Assembly (NCBI RefSeq): GCF_007971385.1
Contig: NZ_CP042434.1
Location: 3,286,001-3,350,000, forward strand
Origin: Arachidicoccus ginsenosidivorans
Lineage (GTDB): Bacteria > Bacteroidota > Bacteroidia > Chitinophagales > Chitinophagaceae
Direction: 5' to 3'
Length of the DNA: 64,000 bases
Shown here: one piece after another, positions 19,277-29,529 of the stretch
Numbering within the stretch: position 1 is the first letter of the stretch
Layout: every line of letters starts with the position of its first letter
Position numbers and translations under genes: made by a program
The notes under the pieces: model-generated
What the model was told of the DNA's origin: nothing
The model's database searches: none
Seen by the model: the letters and a program-made list of their open reading frames with translations, nothing else

Positions 19277-19448
19277 ACAAAAATCATTTGCTGATTTTAA
19301 TATTTTAAATGTTTTTAGGCTTTAAAACGCATCATTAACACCAAATATTGACTAATTTGGGCGAGTTTCTGCTAGGCAGGGGGACGTTATGTGTATGAAT
19401 AGCCAGGAGGCGACCTGCTTAAAATTTAAACACAAAGAAAGACAGCAC

Positions 19449-21946
19449 ATGAGATATGTAAGAATAGGGTTATTACTACTTATAGGTTGCATTTCCACGC
19501 TTTGTCAGGCACAGAAACCGCCTCAGTGGGATGCAGCTACGATTAAATTTCATCTGGAAAAATTAGGCGTACTGGGAAGGGTACTTTATCTGGCCGCTCA
19601 TCCTGACGACGAAAATACCATGTTAATCGCCTATCTCTCTAAAGGGAAAATGTATGAGACGGCTTATCTGTCCTGTACCCGGGGAGATGGAGGTCAGAAT
19701 CTAATTGGCAGCGAACAGGGGAGTGAACTGGGGCTGATCCGCACAGAAGAACTGCTGGGAGCCAGAAGTATTGATGGTGGCCGGCAATTTTTTACGACAG
19801 CCAACGACTTCGGATTCTCCAAAAGTGCAACAGAGACCCTGAAATTCTGGGGACATGACAAAGTCCTGGCAAACGTCGTCTGGGTGATCCGCAAATTTCA
19901 GCCGGATATTATCATTACCCGCTTTCCAGAAGACGCCAGGGCAGGTCACGGTCATCACTGGACTTCCGCAATTTTGGCGCACGAGGCCTTTAAAGCAGCG
20001 GCTGATCCCAATGAGTTTAAGCAGCAACTGCAATATGTAAAACCCTGGCAGGCTAAAAGGTTACTATGGAATACCTTTAATTTTGGACATGCAAATACAA
20101 CTCGGCCGGATCAGTTTCATATTGCTACCGGCGGGTATAACGCCTTACTTGGTCAAAGCTATGGTGAGATTGCAGCGGCAAGCCGAAGTATGCACAAAAG
20201 TCAAGGTTTTGGTGTAGCTCCCTATATGGGTAAACGTGTGGAGTATTTTAAAACCATCGAAGGTGCAGCACCTAAAAATTCCCTGTTAGACGGCGTTGAG
20301 ACGAATTGGGGTAGAATAGCCGGAGGGGAAAAGATCGCCGAGTTAATTCAACAAGCCAATGAGCAGTTTAAACCAGCAGTGCCTGCGTCCAGCGTACAAA
20401 CGCTGATCAAAATCTATACTGCGATAAAAGCATTACCCGACAGTCACTGGAAAAATGTTAAAATGGCAGAGGCAAAACAACTGATTTTTGCCTGCCTCGG
20501 CTTATTTGCAGATGCCACCACCAATGAAGCCGTGCTGGCCGAAGGAACAACCAATACGATTCAAATCAGGGCGATTAACCGGGCAAATATACCTGTTGAA
20601 CTAAAAAGCCTGCAGTTAGCAAATCAGTCAATAGCGATCAATCAAATACTCAAGACTGGAGAAGATTACACCAAAAATGTGCCGCTGCGTGTACCCAATG
20701 ACGCGCCTATTACCCAGCCTTACTGGTTAAAACAGCCACATCCTCCGGGTTATTATAGCGTAAGCGGCCCAGACAGTTTGCAGCTGATCTCAAGACCCAT
20801 GAACCCACCAGCTTATACGGCTAACCTACAACTACAAATAGCAGGTACAGACTTAAGTCTTAATCTACCGGTCAGTTACCGCCATACGGACGCTGTAAAA
20901 GGAGAGTTATACCAACCGCTGGTCATTGCACCACCGGTGACGATCAATATAGAAGACCCGGTAGTGGTATGCAGTCAGGAGCAACCCGTAAAGATTATCC
21001 GTACAGAAATCAAAGCCTTTAAGGATCAGCAGTCGGGGAGCTTACATTTGCAGGTACCCGATCAGTTTGAAGTCCGGCAAAATGATTTGCCATTTGAGCT
21101 GGCAAAAGCAGGCGATAGCCGGGATCTGGTGTATACGGTGCAGTTAAAACCAGGACTTACAAACTCGGTCAGTCTGGACGCAAAATTTACAGCGACCGTT
21201 GAGGGAAAATCATATAACAGGGGGATTAAAGTAATTGAACACAGTCATATCCCAACCATTACCTTATTTCCTGAGGCGAGCGCCCGTTTGGTAGGGTTGG
21301 ATATTAAAACCACCGGTAAAAACATTGCTTATATAGAAGGGGCAGGAGATTTAGTCCCGCAGGCATTGGAGCAGCTGGGCTATCAAATAACACCGATTAC
21401 TTCTGCTGCTATTTCCAGCCAGCAGCTGGCAAAATTTGATGCAATCATTACAGGGATCAGGGCCTATAATATCAATCCTTTATTACATGCGCTTCAAAGT
21501 AAACTATTGGATTATGTTAAAGCAGGTGGTGTACTAGTGACCCAATATAATAAAAATGGACGCATGGTAACCGATCAGCTGGGGCCTTATCCCTTTACAG
21601 TGACTGGTGATAGAGTAACTGAGGAAGATGCCCCGTGAAGTGGTTGCTCCCAGGTGACCCATCCATGCAATATCCCAATAAGCTGACGCCTTTAGATTTT
21701 GACGGTTGGATTCAGGAGCGGGGTCTTTATTTTACGGGAGATGTGGATTCACATTACCGCAAGCTGTTTGAGATGCACGACAAGGGCAGTGGACCGCTCG
21801 ACGGCTCTACCATTGTCTGTGATTATGGTAAAGGCAAATATGTATACAGCAGCCTGGACTTTTTCAGGGAATTACCTGCCGGCGTTCCGGGCGCCTTCAG
21901 ATTATTTGTCAATTTACTGGCCAAACCCGCCACAGCTGACAAATAA
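19449..21946 (+). CDS. PIG-L family (LmbE-like) deacetylase, frameshifted near C-terminus
   Basis: About 832 residues once repaired. ATG 19449 begins a signal peptide (GLLLLIGCISTLCQAQ). The N-terminal PIG-L domain has the zinc/catalytic motif AAHPDDENTML and the later RAGHGHHW ligand region. A long beta-rich middle and a C-terminal glutamine-amidotransferase-like fold follow (ITGIRAYNINPLLH, VKAGGVLVTQYN). The frame stops at 21638 after EEDAP; one C added to CCCC (21631-21634), or one G after it, continues as VKWLLPGDPSMQYPNKLTP. It is followed by a small membrane protein and a sodium:solute symporter, so uptake of the released amino sugar or acid is a reasonable model. Confidence 0.82.
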
Positions 21947-22118
21947 TTGAGTCCAAAAGGCGCAGCAATCTGGTCGGGTTATACAAAAAGAATATAAAGA
22001 TAAATGATTAATGATATGATGTATGATATAAAAATGTAATAAGGTCTAAATAACAGTAAAAACACGAATGAACCTTCAGTTAAAAGCTTTACAGGTTCAT
22101 GCAACAATGTAATTACGT

Positions 22119-22310
22119 ATGCAGGAGCATTCCATAGGAGCGGAACAAAAAACGCAGGTACCGAAAATGCCGCCCACGAAGCAGCCCTTAGACGCGCCCG
22201 AAAACCGGCCGCCATTATTTAAGCGGTGGCGTAGCTGGTATGTATTGGTGATTGGCGTGCTGGCCTTACTAATTCTGTTATTTTATTTATTCACGAACCG
22301 TTATGATTAA
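22119..22310 (+). CDS. Small single-pass membrane protein between deacetylase and symporter
   Basis: A 63-residue protein. A proline-rich cytosolic N-terminus (TKQPLDAPENRPPLFKRW) is followed by one membrane helix (YVLVIGVLALLILLFYLF) and the basic tail TNRYD. Its stop codon overlaps the symporter start (TAATG-type junction at 22310), implying translational coupling. It may be a small subunit or assembly factor of the symporter; this is inferred from the coupling alone. Confidence 0.65.
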   Translation: MQEHSIGAEQKTQVPKMPPTKQPLDAPENRPPLFKRWRSWYVLVIGVLALLILLFYLFTNRYD

Positions 22311-24034
22311 TGAGTAATCTGGACTGGTGGGTCATGTGTTTGACCTTTTTGGTCATCATTTCTTATGGGGTATACAAGAGCCGGGGACAGCGTAATGTAG
22401 ACAGCTATTTTCTGGACAATAAATCTATGCCCTGGTATTTGATTTTGTTTTCCATTATCGGCACACAGGCCAGTGCCGTGACCTTCTTATCTGCTCCAGG
22501 CCAGGCCTTTACCGATGGGATGCGATTTGTCCAATATTACTTTGGCCTGCCCATTGCCATGATTGTCATCTGTATCGCCTTTGTGCCTTTATTTCATAAA
22601 TTGAAAGTATATACAGCTTATCAGTTCCTTGAAAACAGGTTTGATCTGAAAACCAGGTCGCTGACCGCTTTTTTATTTTTGCTACAAAGAGGCATGTCAA
22701 CAGGGATCAGTATTTATGCACCCGCTATTATTGTATCCTCCATATTGGGCTGGAACATTTACTGGACCAATATTTTTATGGGTGGCTTTTTAATTATTTA
22801 TACCGTTTTAGGGGGCACGAAAGCTGTCGCGCATACACAGAAACTTCAACTCTTTATTATTATTGCGGGTATGGCACTGGCAGGGTATATGGTCGTTCAT
22901 TTGTTGCCAGAGGGCGTTAGTTTTTCAGATGCCCTGCATATTGCTGGCAAATCCGGTAAGCTGAATGTTATTACAACACCGACCAATGTGCAGGATCATA
23001 GCTTCTGGCAGGATAAGTATACCTTATGGAGTGGACTGATCGGCGGTTTTTTTCTGGCACTCTCTTATTTTGGGACGGATCAAAGCCAGGTAGGTCGTTA
23101 TTTAACCGCGCGTTCTATTAGGGAAAGCAGGATGGGGCTACTTTTAAACGGGCTGGTCAAAGTGCCTATGCAATTTCTGATTTTGCTAATCGGTGCCTTA
23201 TTATTCGCGTTTTACCAGTTTCAGCCGGCCCCGCTTTCTTTTAATGAGATGCAGCTCCAAAAGGTGGAAGATCCGGTCATCAGTCATCAATTGCATGGTC
23301 TGCAAAGCCGATTTGATTCTATTAGCGGGCAGAAGCATGCAGTAACCCTTACATTGGTTGGTCAGCTGCATAAGGGCGATAAGATTCAGGTAGCTAGTTC
23401 CAGAGAAAAGCTAAACGATTTGCAGCAAAAGACAGATCAGTTAAGGGAGCAGGCTAAAACCTTGATCAAAGAAGCTGATCCGGCAGCAGATACCAATGAT
23501 ACCAATTATATCTTTTTGAATTTTGTCATCCATTATCTGCCCAGAGGATTGATCGGATTATTATTTGCGATTATCTTTCTGGCGGCCTGGGGATCTATCG
23601 CTGCAGCACTGAACTCTCTATCTTCTACTACCGTCATTGATATTTATAAAAGATCCATAAAGCCTTTGGCCTCTGAGGCGCATTACCTGAAAGCTTCCAG
23701 GTGGATGACACTTTTCTGGGGCGTCTTTTGTATTATTATAGCCCAGTTTGCCAATAAACTCGGCAGTCTGATTGAAGCGGTCAATGTGCTGGGGTCTTTA
23801 TTCTATGGGACCATTCTGGGTATCTTTATGATCGCCTTTTTTATGAAATCCGTCAAAGGGGCGGCGGCCTTTTGGGCCGCCATCCTGACGGAGGCCATTA
23901 TTATACTCATTTATAACCTGGATATCGTGTCCTTTCTCTGGCTGAATGCCATTGGCTGCCTGCTGACCATGTTATTTGGATATGTGTTTGAATGGCTCCT
24001 GCCCAAAAAATCCCAAGTAGTAATTGACAATTAA
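22310..24034 (+). CDS. Sodium:solute symporter (SSS family)
   Basis: A 574-residue transporter of the SLC5/SSS family with about 13 membrane helices. The N-terminus YFLDNKSMPWYLILFSIIGT and the segment GTQASAVTFLSAPGQAF are typical, as is YFGTDQSQVGRYLTARS. A hydrophilic insertion of about 100 residues (roughly 315-405) separates the last helices. It is coupled to the small membrane protein upstream and lies in the PIG-L deacetylase unit, so a sugar-derived or organic-acid substrate is likely. The solute cannot be read from sequence. Confidence 0.9.
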   Translation: MSNLDWWVMCLTFLVIISYGVYKSRGQRNVDSYFLDNKSMPWYLILFSIIGTQASAVTFLSAPGQAFTDGMRFVQYYFGLPIAMIVICIAFVPLFHKLKVYTAYQFLENRFDLKTRSLTAFLFLLQRGMSTGISIYAPAIIVSSILGWNIYWTNIFMGGFLIIYTVLGGTKAVAHTQKLQLFIIIAGMALAGYMVVHLLPEGVSFSDALHIAGKSGKLNVITTPTNVQDHSFWQDKYTLWSGLIGGFFLALSYFGTDQSQVGRYLTARSIRESRMGLLLNGLVKVPMQFLILLIGALLFAFYQFQPAPLSFNEMQLQKVEDPVISHQLHGLQSRFDSISGQKHAVTLTLVGQLHKGDKIQVASSREKLNDLQQKTDQLREQAKTLIKEADPAADTNDTNYIFLNFVIHYLPRGLIGLLFAIIFLAAWGSIAAALNSLSSTTVIDIYKRSIKPLASEAHYLKASRWMTLFWGVFCIIIAQFANKLGSLIEAVNVLGSLFYGTILGIFMIAFFMKSVKGAAAFWAAILTEAIIILIYNLDIVSFLWLNAIGCLLTMLFGYVFEWLLPKKSQVVIDN

Positions 24035-24070
24035 GGCAATAAAAATTACACATCAGATTAATTGGTGATA

Positions 24071-24355
24071 TTACTTATCCCCACTGTTGGATGAAGCTTC
24101 TTTATCTGACCTAGTCTCAGTGCCAGTCTGTGTCTGCCTTACCTGCTCATCCTCTTTAGCAGGTGGCTTACTTAGCTCTAGTCTACGAAAATTATCAGGG
24201 TAATTTTTACCAAACTGTTCCCTTAATGCCGCATTCAAGATAAACTCAATTTGCCCATTGACACTTCTGAACTCATCTGCTGCCCATTTTTCCAGTGCGC
24301 TATAGGTAGCCTTGTTCAGTCTTAATACAAAATTCTTTTTCTCGGGCATTACCAC
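24071..24355 (-). CDS. Arc/ribbon-helix-helix family protein
   Basis: A 94-residue protein. The first 50 residues (KKNFVLRLNKATYSALEKWA, then NGQIEFILNAALREQFGK) form a ribbon-helix-helix of Arc type. The tail is hydrophilic and rich in Lys, Glu and Ser. ATG at 24349 is an equally possible start. It follows the SPFH gene by 42 bases in the same direction. I see no toxin gene, so it is not evidently part of a toxin-antitoxin pair; the SPFH neighbour is its probable partner. Confidence 0.72.
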   Translation of the reverse strand: MVMPEKKNFVLRLNKATYSALEKWAADEFRSVNGQIEFILNAALREQFGKNYPDNFRRLELSKPPAKEDEQVRQTQTGTETRSDKEASSNSGDK

Positions 24356-24397
24356 CGCTTTTGAAATTGAATAAAATAAATTAGCACAGACCCCGCC

Positions 24398-25261
24398 TTA
24401 CTGATAAAGCGTGCCTGCGTTGACGACAGGTGAGGCCGCCTTTTCACCACAAAGCACCACCATCAGGTTACTGACCATCGCCGCTTTTTTGTCATCATCG
24501 AGTTCCACCACATTTCTTTCGGAGAGTCTTTGCAGGGCCATTTCTACCATCCCTACGGCACCTTCCACGATTTTGGCGCGGGCAGCCACAATGGCGGTAG
24601 CCTGTTGGCGTTGCAGCATGGCGCCGGCGATTTCAGAGGCATAGGCCAGGTGACTGATCCTGGCTTCAATAATCCGGATGCCGGCCGGTGCCAACCGGTC
24701 AGCGAGCTCCTTTTCCAGGATCTCATTGACCTGATGACCCCCTTCTCTTAAAGTAATACTTGCATGTTCATCCTCCAGATTGTCATAAGCAAAACTTCCG
24801 GTCAGCATACGAACCGCAGCCTCGCTCTGGATTTTGACATACCCTTCATAGTCCTGGACTTCGTATGCAGCTTTATAAGTGTCGCCTACCTGCCAGACAA
24901 TGACGGCGCCAATCTCAATGGGATTGCCCATTTTATCGTTGACTTTTAGAATCTGGCCTTGCAGGTTGTTGGATCTAAGGCTGATTTTCTGGGTTGAATA
25001 CAAAGGGTTGACGAAAAACAGGCCGTTTTCCTTTACCGAAGCCACATACTTACCAAAGAAATTTAATACCCGGGAGTGGTTAGGGCTAATCACCATCAGC
25101 CCTTTCATAAGAAAGATAAAGACGACCATACAAATAAAGCCACAGATCATCAAAAGTACTTGGTCAGGTGCATATATGAAAAGCAATATGCCGGCTGCAA
25201 AAAATAAAATGGCCAGCAGCAGGGCCAGAAAGCCCGACATGGGTTTGACTAGTTTTTCCAT
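24398..25261 (-). CDS. SPFH/band-7 domain membrane protein
   Basis: A 287-residue protein. Two N-terminal membrane helices ([19 protein letters not shown] and the next segment) are followed by a prohibitin/stomatin-like SPFH domain (about 65-215: [37 protein letters not shown]). A helical segment typical of oligomerising flotillin-like proteins follows ([20 protein letters not shown]). Such proteins form ring-like membrane scaffolds. It is cotranscribed with the ribbon-helix-helix gene. Precise cellular role unknown. Confidence 0.88.
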   Translation of the reverse strand: MEKLVKPMSGFLALLLAILFFAAGILLFIYAPDQVLLMICGFICMVVFIFLMKGLMVISPNHSRVLNFFGKYVASVKENGLFFVNPLYSTQKISLRSNNLQGQILKVNDKMGNPIEIGAVIVWQVGDTYKAAYEVQDYEGYVKIQSEAAVRMLTGSFAYDNLEDEHASITLREGGHQVNEILEKELADRLAPAGIRIIEARISHLAYASEIAGAMLQRQQATAIVAARAKIVEGAVGMVEMALQRLSERNVVELDDDKKAAMVSNLMVVLCGEKAASPVVNAGTLYQ

Positions 25262-25940
25262 AATTATTAATTTGATATTAAAATGATATTAAAGATATAT
25301 CATTTTGTTTAAATCCACCTAAAAAAATATCGTGGGCTAATAAAACTTGCTGGGCGGCTTTTGTCGATTGTAAATGATTGCCTGTAGGTCCCTATAATTG
25401 AGGTCCATGAAGCATAGATATAATATTCCTTTAAGGCAGTGCCCTGAGGGTAGATTTAAATACTCGAATTTTATTATTATAGTCAAATTATTGGTAATAA
25501 TAATATATAAAACTAACGGTAGTAATATTTATTAATGGGCGCTAGCGGGCAAATGGCCTGGTAATGAATAAAGTAGTAACTAAAAGCTAATAAATGGCTG
25601 GCATGCCAATCACGCGTTGCACCAAGACTGCCAGAATAGTACTGTCTCTAAACAAAAGGAAAAAGCAGCGGCGAAAAATCAGAAAAAAGGATGGGGCCAG
25701 CTATAACTACGGACAACTTGATTATTATAGCCTTACAAACTATTTTGGGTGAGTACATACAATAACCTCCTTTTTATTCCATAAAGCAGAAAACCAGGGG
25801 ATTTCTTTTGAAATTCTAACAAAAATATTAATAGGGCTATCTTGTAATATCAATACTTTCCCTTAGGTTTGCTGTCAATCCAAAATCAGTTATTTTATAA
25901 CCATTTATAATTTTATTATTAGCAGTATAATTAATTTCAG
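25262..25940. other. Intergenic region upstream of the DUF2723 gene
   Basis: 679 bases between divergent genes, AT-rich, with no supported reading frame, tRNA or recognised structured RNA. Promoters for both neighbours should lie here, but no site matches the consensus convincingly. Confidence 0.4.
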
Positions 25941-28900
25941 ATGAATTTTAAGAAATGGAACAACCTTGTGGGTTGGGCAGTGTGCCTGATAGCCTGTGCA
26001 ACCTATATATTGACCACGGAATTAGGCGGTAGTTTCTGGGACTGCGGTGAATTTGTAAGCAGTTGCTATAAACTGCAGATTCCCCATCCACCAGGCGCCC
26101 CGTTATTTGTATTGATCGGACGTTTCTTTATTGTGCTGTTTGGGGATCATCCCGAAAATGCAGCCAAAGCGGTAAACGTTATGAGTGCGCTGGCCAGTGG
26201 TTTTGCCATCTTATTTTTGTTTTGGACCATTACCCACTTTGCCCGCAGAATTGTACAAGGTACCAGAAAATTGGCAGATCTGACCCAAAATGAGGTCATT
26301 ATGATTATGCTGGCTGGTGCTGTAGGAGCACTTGGCTATACTTTTTCTGATTCTTACTGGTATAGTGCAGTTGAAGGTGAAGTATATGCTTTATCTGCTT
26401 TTTTCACCGCACTGGTGTTCTGGGCAATGCTCAAATGGGAGCACAAAGCCGATGAACCCGGATCTGACAAGTGGATTATCTTTATCTTCTTTATGATGGG
26501 GCTCGCCGTAGGGGTGCACCTGCTGAATTTACTCACCATTCCAGCGGTGGTCATGATCTTTTATTTCAGGAAAAGACATCAGTTCAATTATAAGTTAATC
26601 AGAAAATATTTTATCCGGATTATTCTGATCGGAGGCGGCCTGGGCTTTATCGCAGCGCTCATCAGTGCCAGTGCGGTGGCCAGCAGCGCCGGCGTTTCCA
26701 TGGATGCGACCGTAGCGATGCTTATACTATTTGGGGCCATTATATGTGCATTACTTGTCCCTGGTATTGAAAAAATCAATCAGGATAAGAAAGAATTATA
26801 TGGTGGTGCCTTTATGTTTTTTGTGATCAGTATTATTATTCTGGGATTTGTCCAGATAGGTGTTATCCAGACCTCCATTAAACTGGCAGGTCACATGGAT
26901 ATCTTTTTTGTTAATTCATTGAACCTGCCTATTTTCTCCGGTTTTATCACCTTTTTTGTGATCGTGGCAGTTGTGCTGTTTTTCGCCTTAAGGATTGCTA
27001 AAAAAAGAAACTGGCAGTTTGTTAAACTGGCTGTCTGGTCTATTGTGTTTTTGCTCATTGGCTTTAGCTCCTATCTGACCACTATGATCAGAAGTACCGC
27101 CAATCCTTCCATTGATATGTATAATGTGGATAATCCGATGAGTCTGGAAGGCTATTTAGGGCGTGACCAGTATGGAGACTTCCCCTTGTTATACGGCCAG
27201 AAATTCACGGCGCAGCCCATTGCACCTTATTATGGAGCGCAGCAGTATCAAAAGGGTGTAGATGAAAATGGTAAAATTAAATACATTCCTACCGGCAAAA
27301 AATTCTCCTTTATCTATAGCCCGGATGATGAGATGGTCTTTCCGCGCGTCTGGAATACCAGCAAAGACAGAAGACAAACAGATTATTATGCGAACTTCCT
27401 GGGTATTGGCAAGGATCAACAGGGTCATTACGAACGTGCCCCGAATTTTATAGACAACATTAAATTCTTTTTGGGCTATCAGGTATATTATATGTACCTC
27501 AGGTATTTCCTTTGGAACTATAGCGGTCGTCAGAATGATCTGCAGGGAAACAATATCTCCGATGTCAGAGACGGCAACTGGATTACGGGTATTCCTTTTA
27601 TAGATAATTTTATGTACGGGGATCAATCCCTGATGCCTGAGACGCTCAAAATCAATAAGGCGCATAATGTACTGTTTGCCCTCCCACTGATTTTGGGACT
27701 GATTGGTATGTTCTACCAGTTTAAGCGCAAGGGAGACGATGGACTCATTACATTCCTGCTGTTTTTTATGACTGGTTTTGCGATCGTGATGTACCTGAAT
27801 CAGGCGGGGAATGAACCCAGAGAGCGAGACTATGCCTATGCGGGATCCACCTATGCTTTTGCGATATGGATTGGTATTGGCGTTTTTAAAGTCCGAGACT
27901 GGTTCCAGAAGATTTCTAATCAAAAAGTGGCCACTACACTGGCAGGCCTTGTCTGTCTGCTGGCGGTGCCAGCACTGATGGCCGCCCAGGAATGGGATGA
28001 TCATGACCGCAGCAATAAAGCGCTGGCGCCAGATCTGGCTAAGGATTATCTGGAAAGTTGTGCACCGAATGCCATCTTGTTTACTTTTGGTGATAATGAT
28101 ACCTATCCGCTTTGGTTTGCACAGGAGGTAGAAGGCGTCAGACCGGATATCCGTGTAGTCAATACCAGTTTACTGGGTATTGACTGGTATATCAACGACT
28201 TGCGCGTCAAAGTCAACCAGAGCGATTCTGTGGATGTCATCCTGACTAAAAAGCAAATTGAGGGTGATAACCGCAACCAGGTGGTCTTTGTACCCAAGAA
28301 TTTTCCGCAGGACCGGTATTATGATCTGTATGACATGATGAAAAACTATGTGGGCAGTGAGGATCGTACGAAACAGGTGCAGATGAATGATGGTAATTTC
28401 TACAGCACCTTCCCGGTGAAAAATGTATTCTTACCAGTCAATAAAGCCGAAGTAGAGAAAAACGGTACCGTAAATCCGACAGATAGCGTTCTTAGTGCAT
28501 TGCAGTTCACCATTCCGAAAGACAATTTGTTTAAAAATGATCTGGCAATTTTAAATATCATTGCCTCCAATAAATGGAAACGACCGATTTATTTTACCAT
28601 GAATCAGGGGATCGGTTTGGGCTTTGATAATTACCTACGTAAAGACGGGTTGAGCTACCGACTGGTGCCAGTAGCACCGGTGAATACAAGTACGGATTCT
28701 ACCTACAACCGTTTTAGCGCCAAATACGGTTCAATTATGGGGCTGCTCAAAGAAAACGTCAATGCAGACTGGATGTATGAAAAACTCATGAAAAAGTTTG
28801 TCTTTGGCAATGCAGATCTGCCAGGTGTGTATTTTGATGAAGAAAACAGACGTCATTTGATTACGATCAGAGAAGCATTTGCAGATGCCGCTATTGCTAT

Positions 28901-29345
28901 GGTGAAAACCGGCAAGCATGCAGAGGCTAAAAAACTGCTGGAAAGGGCCGATAAAATGATGCTGGAACAAAACTTCCCTTATGGTATGCCATCCAGAATG
29001 GGTATGCATAACCAGACCAGTCTGAAGTTCCTAATGGCCGCTTATATGGCAGGGGATGATGCACTGGCTAAAAAAGTAGATAAATCGCTTAGAACCGATA
29101 TCCAGCAGGAAGTGACTTATTTTAACTCCCTGCCACAAGATAAGGTCGGCAATTACTATTGGGAAGCCACCAGTTATCCGCAGTATCTCATCATGATGGA
29201 TGAACTCGCTAAAGACGCCCATCCTGCTTCCCCATTAAATAACCTGGAGAAAGCAGATTCTTTAAGAACAATGGACAGCGGTGGTGCTGGTGCTGGTGCC
29301 GGAGTGAGTACTGGTAGCGATACAGGTTCAGTTCAGGGGAAATAA
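25941..29345 (+). CDS. DUF2723 family polytopic membrane protein (TMEM260-like)
   Basis: An 1134-residue protein. The N-terminal half is polytopic and opens with LGGSFWDCGEFVSSCYKLQIPHPPGAPLFVLIGR, in which the acidic WDCGEF and HPPGAP segments are conserved across DUF2723. A soluble C-terminal half follows the motif FGDNDTYPLWFAQEVEG and contains helical repeats. The family is related to GT-C protein O-mannosyltransferases (TMEM260), so surface-protein O-glycosylation is an inference. The C-terminus ends in a low-complexity Gly/Ala/Ser tail. Single-gene unit with a shared terminator. Confidence 0.9.
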   Translation: MNFKKWNNLVGWAVCLIACATYILTTELGGSFWDCGEFVSSCYKLQIPHPPGAPLFVLIGRFFIVLFGDHPENAAKAVNVMSALASGFAILFLFWTITHFARRIVQGTRKLADLTQNEVIMIMLAGAVGALGYTFSDSYWYSAVEGEVYALSAFFTALVFWAMLKWEHKADEPGSDKWIIFIFFMMGLAVGVHLLNLLTIPAVVMIFYFRKRHQFNYKLIRKYFIRIILIGGGLGFIAALISASAVASSAGVSMDATVAMLILFGAIICALLVPGIEKINQDKKELYGGAFMFFVISIIILGFVQIGVIQTSIKLAGHMDIFFVNSLNLPIFSGFITFFVIVAVVLFFALRIAKKRNWQFVKLAVWSIVFLLIGFSSYLTTMIRSTANPSIDMYNVDNPMSLEGYLGRDQYGDFPLLYGQKFTAQPIAPYYGAQQYQKGVDENGKIKYIPTGKKFSFIYSPDDEMVFPRVWNTSKDRRQTDYYANFLGIGKDQQGHYERAPNFIDNIKFFLGYQVYYMYLRYFLWNYSGRQNDLQGNNISDVRDGNWITGIPFIDNFMYGDQSLMPETLKINKAHNVLFALPLILGLIGMFYQFKRKGDDGLITFLLFFMTGFAIVMYLNQAGNEPRERDYAYAGSTYAFAIWIGIGVFKVRDWFQKISNQKVATTLAGLVCLLAVPALMAAQEWDDHDRSNKALAPDLAKDYLESCAPNAILFTFGDNDTYPLWFAQEVEGVRPDIRVVNTSLLGIDWYINDLRVKVNQSDSVDVILTKKQIEGDNRNQVVFVPKNFPQDRYYDLYDMMKNYVGSEDRTKQVQMNDGNFYSTFPVKNVFLPVNKAEVEKNGTVNPTDSVLSALQFTIPKDNLFKNDLAILNIIASNKWKRPIYFTMNQGIGLGFDNYLRKDGLSYRLVPVAPVNTSTDSTYNRFSAKYGSIMGLLKENVNADWMYEKLMKKFVFGNADLPGVYFDEENRRHLITIREAFADAAIAMVKTGKHAEAKKLLERADKMMLEQNFPYGMPSRMGMHNQTSLKFLMAAYMAGDDALAKKVDKSLRTDIQQEVTYFNSLPQDKVGNYYWEATSYPQYLIMMDELAKDAHPASPLNNLEKADSLRTMDSGGAGAGAGVSTGSDTGSVQGK

Positions 29346-29401
29346 AAATTGTAAAGATGTTAAGATAAGTTTTAGCGGGTAAAAACTGGCTGAAGCAAAA
29401 T

Positions 29402-29448
29402 AAAATAGCCGCATCGAGTAAAAAAAACTGCTCTGTGCGGCTATTTTT
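29402..29448. terminator. Bidirectional terminator between DUF2723 and GH13 genes
   Basis: Arms AAAATAGCCGCA and TGCGGCTATTTT form a 12-bp stem with a 22-base loop. A-rich and T-rich flanks on either side make it work for both convergent genes. Confidence 0.8.
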
Positions 29449-29529
29449 TGCCCATGATAAATAAGGGTAAAAACGTAAGGGCAAATAAAGCGAATATTAA
29501 ACAATAATAAAATAAAGAATTGTAATGGG

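Noticed and set aside
27189-28004. 271-codon open frame antisense to the DUF2723 gene
   Set aside because: Lies wholly inside a well-supported membrane-protein gene and its translation has no family features; it is a mirror of the real codon pattern.
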